From Lewinellaceae bacterium (GTDB lineage: Bacteria; Bacteroidota; Bacteroidia; Chitinophagales; Saprospiraceae): DNA of 64,000 nucleotides. The notes below the pieces were generated by a model. That model saw only the letters and a program-made list of their open reading frames with translations, searched no databases and was not told where the DNA came from. Within the stretch, counting starts at the first letter, position 1. Each line of letters starts with the position of its first letter. Shown piece by piece: positions 9,848 to 19,568 of this stretch. The stretch covers positions 2,980,501 through 3,044,500 of the forward strand of contig JACJYR010000001.1 in the NCBI GenBank assembly GCA_020636005.1, read 5' to 3'. The position numbers were made by a program, and so were the translations under genes.

Positions 9848-10429
9848 ATGGAACGGTTAACCGACGACCAACTTTTGCAATACCTGAATTCCGGTGAAAC
9901 CCGCCTGCAGGACAAAGCCTTGCGGTTCCTGTACAGCGAACATTACGGGCTGATCGAGCACCTGGTGACATCCAACCATGGCACAGAAGACGACGCAGCC
10001 GATGTAATGCAAAATGGCATGTTGGCTTTTTTCAACCTTGCCAAACAGCCTGGTTTCCGACTAACCAGCACCTCAAAAACCTTTTTGTATGCCATCTGCC
10101 GCAACCAATGGCTGATGCGGCTCCGCAAAGACAAGCGGATCACTACCCTGGAAGACAAACATGAATACATACCCCTGGATGATGATTTTTCCACACAGCT
10201 CGAAACCGATGAACGAAACCAGGCCCTGGCCCAACTGCTCGACCAAACAGGCCCTGACTGCAAGCGTGTACTGGTCATGTTCTTTTTCTACCGGATGCGG
10301 ATGGAACAGATCAGGAAAGAACTCAATTTCGCCAGCGAACAGGTGGCGAAAAACAAAAAACACCAGTGCATGAAGCGGTTGCGGGAAATCGCGGCCCGGC
10401 AGCCTGGCCTCAGAAACTTCCTGCAATGA
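9848..10429 (+). CDS. ECF-type RNA polymerase sigma factor
   Basis: 193 residues, the usual size for a group 4 (extracytoplasmic function) sigma factor. Region 2 is seen around residues 30-95 (DDAADVMQNGMLAFF, then TFLYAICRNQWLMRLRKD) and region 4 around 125-185 (PDCKRVLVMFFFYRMRMEQI and the helix-turn-helix FASEQVAKNKKHQCMKRLRE). Its stop overlaps the start of the next gene by the ATGA tetranucleotide, which implies translational coupling to its likely anti-sigma factor. The promoter specificity is unknown. The divergent protease unit is an obvious candidate target or regulator (inference). Confidence 0.88.
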   Translation: MERLTDDQLLQYLNSGETRLQDKALRFLYSEHYGLIEHLVTSNHGTEDDAADVMQNGMLAFFNLAKQPGFRLTSTSKTFLYAICRNQWLMRLRKDKRITTLEDKHEYIPLDDDFSTQLETDERNQALAQLLDQTGPDCKRVLVMFFFYRMRMEQIRKELNFASEQVAKNKKHQCMKRLREIAARQPGLRNFLQ

Positions 10430-11184
10430 AATATGATGAGAACCTCGACTTCCTGACTTTATTTGAAAGGTACTACCTGGGCGACATGGCCCCGGAGGAA
10501 CGGACAGGCTTTGAAGCCCGCCTGCAATCCGACCCGGATTTTGCGGCGGCCTATGCCAGCGAATTGCTGGTTTTCAAAAGCATCGAGATGGCAGGCCAGG
10601 CAGATTTCCTGGCCAAAATGAAAACCATCCACCAGGAGCAGGTACCCGTTAAAAAAACCGCCAGGATAAGGCGGCTGCCATCCGCCATAAGCTGGGCCAT
10701 GGCTGCTGTGATTGCCGCCCTGTTAGCTTTTGGCCTTTGGTGGTCGCTCCGCCCGCCTTCCCCGGAGGCCCTCTACGCCCAGTTTTACTCCATCCCCGAA
10801 TTCGACACCAACCGTTCAGGATTCGTCCCTTCCGGGCAATTGGATCAAGCCGCCGGATTTTACAAGGTTAAAGATTTTCAAGCCGCCGCCAATGTCCTAT
10901 CCGACTACCTAACATCCAATGAAGGAACGGCAAAAGACAGCCTCTATTTATCTATTTGCTGGCTGGAAACTGGCAAGGCAGCACAAGCCCGGGACCTGTT
11001 GCAAACACTGTCTTCAAACGCCAGCCTGGCAGACCAGGCGGCCTGGTACCTGGCACTTTCTTATTTAAAAGAAGGCAATACGGCCCAGTCTTCTTATTGG
11101 TTGAAACAAATATCCGAAGGCACTTTGCCCGCTACTCCTATCTTGAAAGCTAAGGCTTCAGAAATTCTAAAAAAACTTGGATAG
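10426..11184 (+). CDS. Membrane TPR protein, probable anti-sigma factor
   Basis: 252 residues. The cytoplasmic N-terminus (~1-80) resembles a zinc-less anti-sigma domain: an acidic start, then MAPEERTGFEARLQSDPDF, a pattern common in Bacteroidota anti-sigma proteins (ERxxFExxLxxDxxL). One transmembrane helix at ~86-107 is followed by an extracytoplasmic TPR-like region (~135-250: AAGFYKVKDFQAAANVL, SICWLETGKAAQARDLL, YLALSYLKEGNTAQ). The start ATG at 10426 is chosen because it overlaps the sigma-factor stop. The role as sigma inhibitor is inferred from topology and coupling. The exposed domain could be cut by, or bind, the neighbouring CHAT/TPR protease. Confidence 0.7.
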   Translation: MKYDENLDFLTLFERYYLGDMAPEERTGFEARLQSDPDFAAAYASELLVFKSIEMAGQADFLAKMKTIHQEQVPVKKTARIRRLPSAISWAMAAVIAALLAFGLWWSLRPPSPEALYAQFYSIPEFDTNRSGFVPSGQLDQAAGFYKVKDFQAAANVLSDYLTSNEGTAKDSLYLSICWLETGKAAQARDLLQTLSSNASLADQAAWYLALSYLKEGNTAQSSYWLKQISEGTLPATPILKAKASEILKKLG

Positions 11185-11192
11185 GCGTCACA

Positions 11193-11305
11193 AAGGATCG
11201 AAGGAAAAATAATCCCGATTTCACATCGGGATTATTTTTTAAAAACCCGTCCAGTGCTGGGGTTTCAACATCAAAATAGGGAAGTTATTTTTTCATCGTT
11301 ACTAA
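11193..11305 (+). repeat. Palindromic intergenic repeat, copy A (intact)
   Basis: About 113 bp beginning AAGGATCGAAGGAAAAAT. It contains a 15-bp perfect stem (11205-11219 with 11225-11239, loop TTCAC), a second weaker hairpin (AACCC.TCCAG/CTGGGGTTT) and an end (TTTTTTCATCGTTACTAA) that is an imperfect inverted repeat of the beginning. Copies B, C and D lie at 55482, 58489 and 60470. This copy starts 9 bases after the anti-sigma stop codon. Confidence 0.85.
11205..11242 (+). terminator. Intrinsic terminator of the sigma/anti-sigma unit (within repeat copy A)
   Basis: Perfect 15-bp hairpin with a 5-base loop followed by a T run (11235-11240). It is the first hairpin of the repeat and is placed to end the sigma operon. 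Confidence 0.7.
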
Positions 11306-11447
11306 ACAGCGGCTGCCAGGACGTCCGTCTTTGGCTGCCGCTGGTTTCATAGCGCCGCACAATACTTGCCCATTATCTGCCTTATTGCCAAAACTTCCCA
11401 CGCCATTTCGCAACTTTGCCTCCCAAATAAAAACAGCACTGTAAAAT

Positions 11448-12989
11448 ATGGATCATAAATTAGCACTACTCCAGCAAAAAATTGAAGAGGCACACTTGGG
11501 CGGAGGAGAAAAGCGTATCGCCTCCCAACATGCCAAGGGAAAGCTCACCGCCCGCGAACGCCTCCACTTCCTGCTTGATGAGGGTTCTTTTGAAGAAATA
11601 GGCATGCTGGTCACCCACCGCAGCAACGATTTTGGCATGGAAAGGCAAATCGTCCTGGGCGATGGGGTCGTCACTGGCTACGGTACCGTTCATGGCCGCC
11701 TGGTTTATGTCTTTGCGCAGGATTTTACGGTTTTCGGTGGGTCGCTTTCGGAGACCCATGCCGAAAAGATCTGCAAAATCATGGACCTTGCGATGAAAAA
11801 CGGGGCACCCGTCATCGGCCTCAACGACTCAGGTGGTGCCAGGATACAGGAAGGCGTGAGCTCCCTCGGCGGCTATGCCGATATTTTTTACCGCAATGTG
11901 CGTTCCTCCGGCGTCATCCCTCAGATTTCCGCCATCATGGGGCCTTGTGCCGGCGGGGCGGTCTATTCGCCGGCCATGACGGATTTTACCATCATGGTGG
12001 AACACACCAGCTACATGTTTGTCACAGGCCCCAACGTGGTGAAAACAGTGACGAATGAGGAAGTGACTGCCGAAGAGCTGGGCGGGGCACACACGCATGC
12101 CACCAAATCAGGGGTCACCCATCTCACCGCTGTCAATGGTATGGATTGTATCGAAAAAATAAAGCGGCTGCTCTCCTACATTCCCCAAAACTGCGAAGAA
12201 AAAACACCCCGCCTGCCCTACCAACTTGGCGACGAATACCGGGATCAACTCACAGCCATCATACCCGAAAACTCCAACCAGCCCTATGACATGCGGGAAG
12301 TCATACGGGGCATTGTGGACGATGACAGCTTTTTTGAAATCCATGAGGACTTTGCAGAAAACATCGTGGTTGGTTTTGCCAGGCTGGCAGGCCGCAGCAT
12401 CGGCATCGTGGGCAACCAGCCTATCAGCCTCGCTGGCTGCCTCGACGTGAACTCCTCCCGAAAGGGGGCCCGGTTTGTCCGTTTTTGCGATTGTTTCAAC
12501 ATCCCCCTGCTGGTGCTGGAAGACGTGCCAGGCTTCCTGCCCGGCACTGACCAGGAGTGGAACGGCATCATCGTGAACGGTGCCAAGCTGCTCTATGCCT
12601 TCAGCGAAGCCACCGTGCCGAGGGTCACCGTTATTACCCGCAAAGCCTACGGCGGCGCCTACGATGTGATGAATTCAAAGCACATCGGTGCTGATATGAA
12701 CTTCGCCTGGCCCTCTGCCGAAATTGCCGTGATGGGGGCCAAAGGTGCCTCGGAAATCATTTTCAAAAAGGAAATTAGCGAAGCCGCCGACCCCGATGCC
12801 ATGCTCGCCGAAAAGGAACACGAGTACAAAGAGACCTTCGCCAACCCCTATCGGGCGGCAGGGCGGGGCTTCATAGACGAGGTGATACCTCCCGGGGAGA
12901 CGAGAAGGAAGCTGATAAGGGCTTTTGCCATGTTGGAAAACAAAGTGGAAAAGCTGCCCAGGAAAAAGCATGGGAACATTCCTTTGTAG
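11448..12989 (+). CDS. Acyl-CoA carboxylase beta subunit (propionyl/methylmalonyl-CoA type carboxyltransferase)
   Basis: 513 residues, full length for PccB-type carboxyltransferases, which move CO2 from carboxybiotin to propionyl-CoA or a related acyl-CoA. N-terminal crotonase-like lobe: [38 protein letters not shown], and the oxyanion-forming [17 protein letters not shown]-terminal lobe: [50 protein letters not shown]. No biotin carboxylase or biotin-carrier gene is adjacent, so its partners are elsewhere. A near-consensus box (CAACTTTG, 11411-11418) lies 29 bases upstream. Substrate choice cannot be read from the sequence alone. Confidence 0.9.
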   Translation: MDHKLALLQQKIEEAHLGGGEKRIASQHAKGKLTARERLHFLLDEGSFEEIGMLVTHRSNDFGMERQIVLGDGVVTGYGTVHGRLVYVFAQDFTVFGGSLSETHAEKICKIMDLAMKNGAPVIGLNDSGGARIQEGVSSLGGYADIFYRNVRSSGVIPQISAIMGPCAGGAVYSPAMTDFTIMVEHTSYMFVTGPNVVKTVTNEEVTAEELGGAHTHATKSGVTHLTAVNGMDCIEKIKRLLSYIPQNCEEKTPRLPYQLGDEYRDQLTAIIPENSNQPYDMREVIRGIVDDDSFFEIHEDFAENIVVGFARLAGRSIGIVGNQPISLAGCLDVNSSRKGARFVRFCDCFNIPLLVLEDVPGFLPGTDQEWNGIIVNGAKLLYAFSEATVPRVTVITRKAYGGAYDVMNSKHIGADMNFAWPSAEIAVMGAKGASEIIFKKEISEAADPDAMLAEKEHEYKETFANPYRAAGRGFIDEVIPPGETRRKLIRAFAMLENKVEKLPRKKHGNIPL

Positions 12990-13365
12990 CCCCGTGCTGC
13001 CCCTATCAGGGCGGTTATAGGCATCGCATTTGAAATTAATGGTTGACACCCCTGCCTGCCGAGGGGCAGGTGCCCGTCTTTCTCAACTTTTGGATTAAAT
13101 TTTGCGGCATAGCCGGATTTGGTGGAGTACAGACGGACACAAAATAAATTTTAATATTTAATCCCCCTGAAAATCAAAATGCTGCTACCTTTGTGCCATC
13201 TTCATCGGTCACTTCGGTTAGAAATGCTACCCACCAAGGCTTTGTTTGAAATGATGAAATTGGAAATTCCTGACCACCCATTTCCCAATTTCCCTGTTTT
13301 AGACTAATTTCTTTTCACTTCCGTCATTTGGTTATTTATCAGGAAATCGAAACTTACGCCCATTT
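12990..13365 (+). promoter_or_regulatory. Intergenic leader of the histidine kinase gene
   Basis: 376 bases. A CCTGCC/GGCAGG hairpin near 13050-13070 follows the carboxylase gene. A promoter box TACCTTTG at 13186-13193 would give a ~165-base leader to the kinase start at 13366. No riboswitch was recognised in that leader. Confidence 0.4.
13186..13193 (+). promoter_or_regulatory. -7 promoter element upstream of the histidine kinase
   Basis: TACCTTTG fits TAnnTTTG. It is followed by TGCC, a context shared with other promoters here. The long leader lowers confidence. Confidence 0.4.
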
Positions 13366-16300
13366 ATGGACAAACAGCGCACCATGAAAAAGCGAATATT
13401 TTACGCAACAGCTGCAATCCTGCTGCTCTTCGGGCTGGCTTCAGTCCTTGATTTCGGTATTTCCAAGGAAGACCATCTCGAAACTTACGTGAAGCGTATT
13501 GAGCGGAGCCTCCACAAAAAGGAATCGGAAGTCTATTCCTTTCTCAGCGACACAAGCTTTATTTACCAACAACTCAGGGGCATCAACAGCCTGCCTTCCC
13601 CCCAGCAGCAAGTCAACCTCAACAAGTTGCTGGCACTTACTTCCAAGAAATACAACATCTGCCTCTACAAAGGTGACTCTCTCGTTTTTTGGCTCAACAA
13701 CAGGGCCTTCCTGGGCAACGACCACCTCGACGAGCTGCAAATGAAAGGCAACGTCAACCACCTTATCAAACTGCCCAACGGCTATTTTGAAATCATCAAG
13801 AAAGACCTGCCGGAGGGCATCCTGGCCGCTGCGCTGCTGCCCGTAAAAAGGGAGTACTCCAGCAAGAGCGAATACCTGCCCAACAGCTTCGATACAGAAG
13901 ATTTTTCTATACCCGACGATGTGTTCCTGAAAGAGACCGGGAATAAATTCGCCATCCACACCATGGAAGGCAAGCCGCTCGCCTATCTCGATGCCATGGG
14001 GCCTGCGAAAGACAAGATGCACCTCAAAATGGTGTTTTTTATCTACATCCTTGGTTTCATTGCCCTTGGCATGCTTATCAACGATGTGGCGGTTTATCTG
14101 GTGCGAAAGTACAAGCCCTGGGTCGGCGCAGCCTTTGTGTTGTCTTCTGTGGTCGTGGTACGGTGGTTGACTATTGCCCTCGGGTTCACCAACCATTTTG
14201 CCAGTTTCCAGACTTTTTCAAAAGTCTTTACCGAACCCATCATGGAAGGGGTCAATTCCCTGGGAGAACTGCTCATCAACATCATCCTGCTGGTATGGAT
14301 GATGGTCTTTTTCAACCGGGAGTTCCAGGTAAAGGAGTTTTTGCACCCTTCCCTGGCCATCCGCTTTGGCCTGACCACCCTGAACTTTTTTGCTATCAAC
14401 CTGGGCATCCTGATGGTTTGTGGCATTTTCAAATCCATCGTCCTCGATTCATCCATTGTTTTTGATTTTGAAAATGTCTTCAACCTCAATTCCCAGAGTG
14501 TACTGGCCATGATTGGCGTAGTGCTGCTGCTGCTTGCCCTTTTCCTGTTCAGCCACCGGATGATGATGGCCATCCACCGGATTGGCCTAAGCAAGAACTG
14601 GCGCCTGGCGAGCATGGCCGTATCGCTTGCTTTGTCAACACCCGTCGTAATATACGGCCAGATGCACTTGCCCCTTTTCCATTTCCTGGCGGCGGCTACC
14701 ATTTATCTCGTTGTATTTGAGTTTTTTATAGAAGTGCCAAAGATGACGCTGGGCTGGCTGGTAGGCTGGCTGATGCTGTTTGCCGGGCTTACTTCCATTT
14801 TGCTGTATAAGTACAACGGCGACAAAGACTATGAGCGCAGGTTGGAATATGCAATAGCCCTGGCCAGTTACCAGGATACCCTGGCGGTCACCGGTATTAC
14901 CGAAATTGAAACTTACCTACTGTCAGATTCTGCCCTTTATGAATGGAACAAAATGATCCGGCTCTACGAACCGGAGACCCTGCCGAGGGAAGAAGCGCGC
15001 GACATCATTGAGCGGCAACTGGGCACCAACAAATACCTGCTCCACAACTACGAGTTCAATCTCTATGGTTTTTTTAAGGACGACGGGCGGATCGCATTTA
15101 CCGACCAGGAAAAATCCCTCGGCCAGTTGGAGCAGCAGTTCCAGCAGGCCAACCCCACCATTGGCAGGGACTTGAGGTTCAAACCTGAAAAAACCAGGGA
15201 TCCTGGCTACCTGCTGCGGCTTGACCTGAGAACTACGGAGCCATTGAAGGTTTTTGTAAATTTCAGGCGCTCATTTTCCACCCCCTCGAAGGTCTATACT
15301 GAGCTGCTGTTGGATAAAAAATACAAAAACATGTTCGAACTCGACGACTACGACTATGGCATTTACCAGGACGGGTTGTTGGTGGAAGAGCGGAACAAAG
15401 CCTACGGCAAGCAACTCACCGATCCGCTGCCACCCGTCAATGAGTCGAGCATTGTGAAACATACCAGCAGGCGTTCCGAACTGCTGTTTCACGCCCCGGA
15501 CGACATCGTTATCAAAATAGGCCGCGACACGGGCGGCTATATCAAACCACTTTCCTTGTTTTCCTATGTCTTCACCCTGCTGGTCATGGCCGTGCTGCTG
15601 TTCAGCGTTCTCAATTATTTTACAAACGCCCTGCCCGGACCGCTCAACTTTCTGCGCACTACCAAGCCGTCGCTGCGCAACCAGTTCCAGTTTTGGGTCA
15701 TCAGTATGATTTTGTTCTCATTTCTGGGCATCGGTTTCGTCACGGTCTGGTATTTCCAGCAATCGTCCAACAACTACCACAAAGGCCGCCTCGACCGCAA
15801 AGTGACCTCCGCCCTGGCCAATGTCAATTATGAAATAAAAGCCTGGCACCGGGAGCGCCAGGAAGAACGGGAAATCAGGGAAAAGATAGCCATGCTCATC
15901 GAGCATGAACTGGGGGAAAAAGAAAGGGAGCGCTACGAAGAAAGGGAGGAAAGGGACGAAGGCGCAAAAGAATTGGATGCTTTTTCCCTCTCTTCGCTCA
16001 TACCGCTCATTTCCGAGGTTCACCGGCTCGACGTCAACATTTACGACCTGCACGGCAACCTCATCACCTCTTCTGAAGAAGACATCTTCAAGCGCGGCCT
16101 CGTCGCCCCCAAAATGGGCGCCCACGCCTTCCAGGCCCTCACCAAGCTAGGCTACGAGCGCAGCGACCAGGAGGAAAGCATCGGCAACCTCGACTACACC
16201 GCAGCCTATTTGCCCCTGAAAAGCATTGATGGCGAAACGCTCGCCTTCATGGGCATTCCATACTATGCCCGCCAGCGGGAACTTCGCAGCGACGTGACAG

Positions 16301-17244
16301 ACTTCATGAGCACCCTGCTCAACGTGTACGTCTTTCTATTGCTCATTGCGGGTGGCCTGGCCATCGTGGTTGCCACTTCTATCACAAAGGCCTTATCCGA
16401 ACTGAGCGACAATATCAAACGCCTCAAACTGGGCGGCAATGAGCCCATCGTGTGGAAGCGGAAGGACGAGGTCGGCGACCTGGTAGATGCCTACAACCGG
16501 GCGGTGAAGAAAATTGAAGAAAGCTCGCGCCTACTGGCACAAAATGAGCGGGAAGGTGCCTGGCGGGAAATGGCCAAACAGGTGGCCCATGAAATCAAGA
16601 ACCCCTTGACGCCGATGAAGCTCAGCATCCAATACCTGCTGCATGCCTACCAGGCAAATTCAAAAAACGTAGAGCCATTGCTGAAAAGGGTATCCGGAAC
16701 ACTCATCGAGCAAATAGAATCGCTGGCCCAGATCGCCACGGAGTTCTCCAACTTTGCAAAAATGCCGCAAGCAGAAAATTCAATATTCTCGCTCAACGAC
16801 CTGGCCGCTTCCGTCCACCACCTGTTTGCCAACGAACGGTCCGATATGGACATCACCATGAGCCTGCCCCATAAAGAATTCGACGTGTTCGCCGACCGCA
16901 ACCACGTCACACGGGTACTGAACAACCTTTACAAAAATGCCATCCAGGCCATACCGGAAGACCGCCACGGCGTCATCCAGCTTGCCCTTTACCAGCAGGA
17001 TGGAAATGCCATTGTCAGGGTAACCGACAACGGCACAGGCATCCCTGCCGATGTACAGCCAAAGGTTTTTTCACCGAATTTTTCCACGAAAAACTCTGGG
17101 ATGGGCATGGGCCTCGCTATCTGCAAGAACATCATCGAATCCTTCAACGGCGACATTTATTTTGAAACCAAAGAGGGGGAAGGAACTTCCTTTTTCGTCG
17201 TCCTTCCGTTAAAGGAAATTCGGGAACCGGAGACTGTAAACTGA
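13366..17244 (+). CDS. Very large multi-spanning sensor histidine kinase (NtrY-like)
   Basis: 1292 residues. One transmembrane helix at ~8-26, an extracytoplasmic region to ~220, a block of seven or so helices at ~221-482, a second extracytoplasmic region (~485-730), helices at ~733-755 and ~774-800, a third sensory region rich in charged coiled coil (~810-900), a helix at ~981-1005, HAMP, then HisKA with the phosphorylated His in HEIKNPLTPMKLS (~H1075) and HATPase_c with NNLYKNAIQAIP (N box), DNGTGIP (G1) and GMGMGLAICKNI (G2). The HEIKNPLTPMKLS form is typical of NtrY-type kinases. No response regulator is adjacent. The signal is unknown. Confidence 0.85.
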   Translation: MDKQRTMKKRIFYATAAILLLFGLASVLDFGISKEDHLETYVKRIERSLHKKESEVYSFLSDTSFIYQQLRGINSLPSPQQQVNLNKLLALTSKKYNICLYKGDSLVFWLNNRAFLGNDHLDELQMKGNVNHLIKLPNGYFEIIKKDLPEGILAAALLPVKREYSSKSEYLPNSFDTEDFSIPDDVFLKETGNKFAIHTMEGKPLAYLDAMGPAKDKMHLKMVFFIYILGFIALGMLINDVAVYLVRKYKPWVGAAFVLSSVVVVRWLTIALGFTNHFASFQTFSKVFTEPIMEGVNSLGELLINIILLVWMMVFFNREFQVKEFLHPSLAIRFGLTTLNFFAINLGILMVCGIFKSIVLDSSIVFDFENVFNLNSQSVLAMIGVVLLLLALFLFSHRMMMAIHRIGLSKNWRLASMAVSLALSTPVVIYGQMHLPLFHFLAAATIYLVVFEFFIEVPKMTLGWLVGWLMLFAGLTSILLYKYNGDKDYERRLEYAIALASYQDTLAVTGITEIETYLLSDSALYEWNKMIRLYEPETLPREEARDIIERQLGTNKYLLHNYEFNLYGFFKDDGRIAFTDQEKSLGQLEQQFQQANPTIGRDLRFKPEKTRDPGYLLRLDLRTTEPLKVFVNFRRSFSTPSKVYTELLLDKKYKNMFELDDYDYGIYQDGLLVEERNKAYGKQLTDPLPPVNESSIVKHTSRRSELLFHAPDDIVIKIGRDTGGYIKPLSLFSYVFTLLVMAVLLFSVLNYFTNALPGPLNFLRTTKPSLRNQFQFWVISMILFSFLGIGFVTVWYFQQSSNNYHKGRLDRKVTSALANVNYEIKAWHRERQEEREIREKIAMLIEHELGEKERERYEEREERDEGAKELDAFSLSSLIPLISEVHRLDVNIYDLHGNLITSSEEDIFKRGLVAPKMGAHAFQALTKLGYERSDQEESIGNLDYTAAYLPLKSIDGETLAFMGIPYYARQRELRSDVTDFMSTLLNVYVFLLLIAGGLAIVVATSITKALSELSDNIKRLKLGGNEPIVWKRKDEVGDLVDAYNRAVKKIEESSRLLAQNEREGAWREMAKQVAHEIKNPLTPMKLSIQYLLHAYQANSKNVEPLLKRVSGTLIEQIESLAQIATEFSNFAKMPQAENSIFSLNDLAASVHHLFANERSDMDITMSLPHKEFDVFADRNHVTRVLNNLYKNAIQAIPEDRHGVIQLALYQQDGNAIVRVTDNGTGIPADVQPKVFSPNFSTKNSGMGMGLAICKNIIESFNGDIYFETKEGEGTSFFVVLPLKEIREPETVN

Positions 17245-17577
17245 CAGATCATGGGCAGGGGAAAGGCATTTAGGATGCTTGGGCATTTATGTGCTTTGTG
17301 TGTTTTCAGGTACTGGTTTTCAACCGCTGCTGAAGCACCTGCACAAAAATACCGGAAAGGGGCACCAAATTTATCCCCAGCCTCCTTCCCTTGATCTGTG
17401 CGTTCAAAAAATGGTAATCGCTATAAGCCTAAGTGATTGATTGTGAGCGCATGTTTATTTCAAAGACGCACTGTTCCAATGTGTCGCCCCTTAAATTACC
17501 ACTATCAATTATACCTTTCTCCCTTTTCCTGACGTTAACTTTACCTTATTTACTGAAAAAAAATCCTCCTGCGCAAC
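17245..17577 (+). other. Intergenic region with a dispersed sequence shared with the osmC leader
   Basis: 333 bases before the MORN-caspase gene. A stretch at about 17431-17495 (AAGTGATTGATTGTGAGCG... then CCTTAAA) resembles 36745-36810 upstream of the osmC-like gene. A near-consensus box TACCTTTC lies at about 17513. Otherwise nothing is recognised. Confidence 0.35.
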
Positions 17578-19251
17578 ATGAAGCTATCCAACATCCTCAG
17601 CCTTTTTACCCTATTGCTCTTCCTGCAAACCACTGCCCAGGCCCAGTGCATCTCCGGCGACTGCAGAAATGGCACGGGCATCTATCTCTATCCGAGCGGT
17701 GCAAAATATATCGGCCAGTTCAAGGATGGCGAAACACACGGCATCGGCACCTGCTACTACACCGACGGCAGCACCTACCGGGGCGAATGGGCGCACCGCT
17801 ACCCGGAAGGCCACGGCATCAAAACGGCCAAAGATGGCAGGACCTGGGAAGGGGAATGGAAAATGGGGCTGCCATTGGACAAGGACGGCCAGGTTATCGA
17901 AGATCTTTTTCACGACGAGGTCGCTACGGAAGCCGACATCCAATCGGGTTGCATTTCAGGGGATTGTGAAAGCGGGCAGGGCGTCTTTGCTTATCCTGAC
18001 GGCAGCAAATACGAGGGGCAGTTCAAGGCACAAAAACCCGATGGCTGGGGCACTTTTACCTATACCAATGGCGATCGCTATGTCGGCTCGTTCCAGGCTG
18101 GGCTGAAAAATGGAAAGGGGACTTTTTACTACGCTGACGAAACACAGACCACTGGCGAATGGAAAGAAGGGGAATACCTCGGCAACCCGCAAATAGAGCA
18201 TGGCCGCGTCGGCTGTGTGGAGGGCAACTGCCAAAACGGGCGAGGCACCTATATTTTCAAAGACGGTGTAGCCAAATATGTCGGTACTTTTTCCAATAAC
18301 CAGCCCGATGGGGATGGCGTCATCTACTATGCCAACGGCGAACGGTACAAAGGCGCCTGGGCGATGGGCAGTTTCAATGGCATGGGCACACTCTTCCTGG
18401 CCGACGGCACCGAGGTGACCGGTTTCTGGAAAGACGGCTCGTACATGGGCAAAGAGAACCCCAAAAAGCAGGAGGAGCCTGTCCCGGTCACCTTCTCCCC
18501 CGACGAGTACATCGCCATCCGCAAGGCTTCCGAAATGAAGGTGTGGGCCGTCATCGTGGGTATTTCTGCTTACAACCACATGCAGACCCTGAAATACACC
18601 GACGACGACGCCTACCGCATGTACGCCTTCCTGAAAAGCCCAGAAGGCGGGGCACTGGCAGACGACCAGATCCGCATCCTCATTGACGAAGATGCCACCA
18701 AGGAGAAGATCCTCTCCAACATGAAGGAAACCTTCGGCAAAGCAGGCCCCAACGATCTGGTAATGCTTTACTTCTCCGGCCACGGCTTGCGTGGCTCCTT
18801 CCTGCCGATTGACTTCGATGGGGCCAACAACAAGCTCGAACACGAGGAAATCAACGAAATACTGCAAAGCAGCCCGGCCAAGTACAAGCTTTGCATCGCC
18901 GACGCCTGCCACTCCGGCAGCCTGCTGGCCATGAAGAGCGGCGAAATCCGCAATGTGCTGGAAGATTACTACAAAACCCTTGCACAAGCCAATGCCGGCA
19001 CCGCACTCATCCTTTCTTCCAAATCCGAAGAAACCTCGCTGGAGAGCAGCGGCCTGCGCCAGGGCGTGTTCAGCCATTTCCTCATCCGGGGCCTGAAAGG
19101 TGAAGCCGATGCGGACAAAAATAAAATCGTAACCGTGCAGGAACTTTTTGACTTTGTGGACAAAAATGTGCGTGAATACACCGTGAACCGTCAATCGCCT
19201 GTTATCAAGGGGGATTACGACCCTAAAATGACGGTTAGCGTGGTGCGGTAA
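17578..19251 (+). CDS. Exported MORN-repeat metacaspase (peptidase C14-like)
   Basis: 557 residues. Signal peptide ~1-22 (LFLQTTAQA). Three blocks of MORN repeats (~24-100, ~125-200, ~213-295), each opening with a Cys-pair motif (CISGDCRNG, CISGDCESG, CVEGNCQNG) and containing YxGxFxxGxxxGxG units. The caspase-like domain at ~320-555 has His in YFSGHGLRGS (~H402) and Cys in ADACHSGS (~C444), so the catalytic dyad is present. MORN repeats often bind lipids or act as scaffolds; here they would lie outside the cytoplasm. The neighbouring DUF4407 membrane protein is co-oriented but 317 bases away. Function unknown; candidates are envelope proteolysis or a death/defence role (inference). Confidence 0.85.
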   Translation: MKLSNILSLFTLLLFLQTTAQAQCISGDCRNGTGIYLYPSGAKYIGQFKDGETHGIGTCYYTDGSTYRGEWAHRYPEGHGIKTAKDGRTWEGEWKMGLPLDKDGQVIEDLFHDEVATEADIQSGCISGDCESGQGVFAYPDGSKYEGQFKAQKPDGWGTFTYTNGDRYVGSFQAGLKNGKGTFYYADETQTTGEWKEGEYLGNPQIEHGRVGCVEGNCQNGRGTYIFKDGVAKYVGTFSNNQPDGDGVIYYANGERYKGAWAMGSFNGMGTLFLADGTEVTGFWKDGSYMGKENPKKQEEPVPVTFSPDEYIAIRKASEMKVWAVIVGISAYNHMQTLKYTDDDAYRMYAFLKSPEGGALADDQIRILIDEDATKEKILSNMKETFGKAGPNDLVMLYFSGHGLRGSFLPIDFDGANNKLEHEEINEILQSSPAKYKLCIADACHSGSLLAMKSGEIRNVLEDYYKTLAQANAGTALILSSKSEETSLESSGLRQGVFSHFLIRGLKGEADADKNKIVTVQELFDFVDKNVREYTVNRQSPVIKGDYDPKMTVSVVR

Positions 19252-19568
19252 TTTTTATTTGGCCCATCTTCCTACTGAAATACGGATGGCTCTGCCAGCT
19301 TGCTGTTGGCCGTTAGCCTTTGCCAATGGCAAATGGCCAAATCCAGCAGTGCGATATATAAGCCCGGCATTCCATCTTTTCCAGCTTGCATTCCATCGAA
19401 AAAATTCACTTGCTTTCAATATTCCAAGCTCTTTTGAAGTTGATCTGTGACTTCCTTGCCTCAAGACCTAAGCTTTAGGAAATTGAAAAATTGGCAGGCC
19501 GAATTTCCAATTCCTGAATTTCCCAATTGCTGTCAAGCATCCTTTTTCACCCACAAAATTGTACAGAC

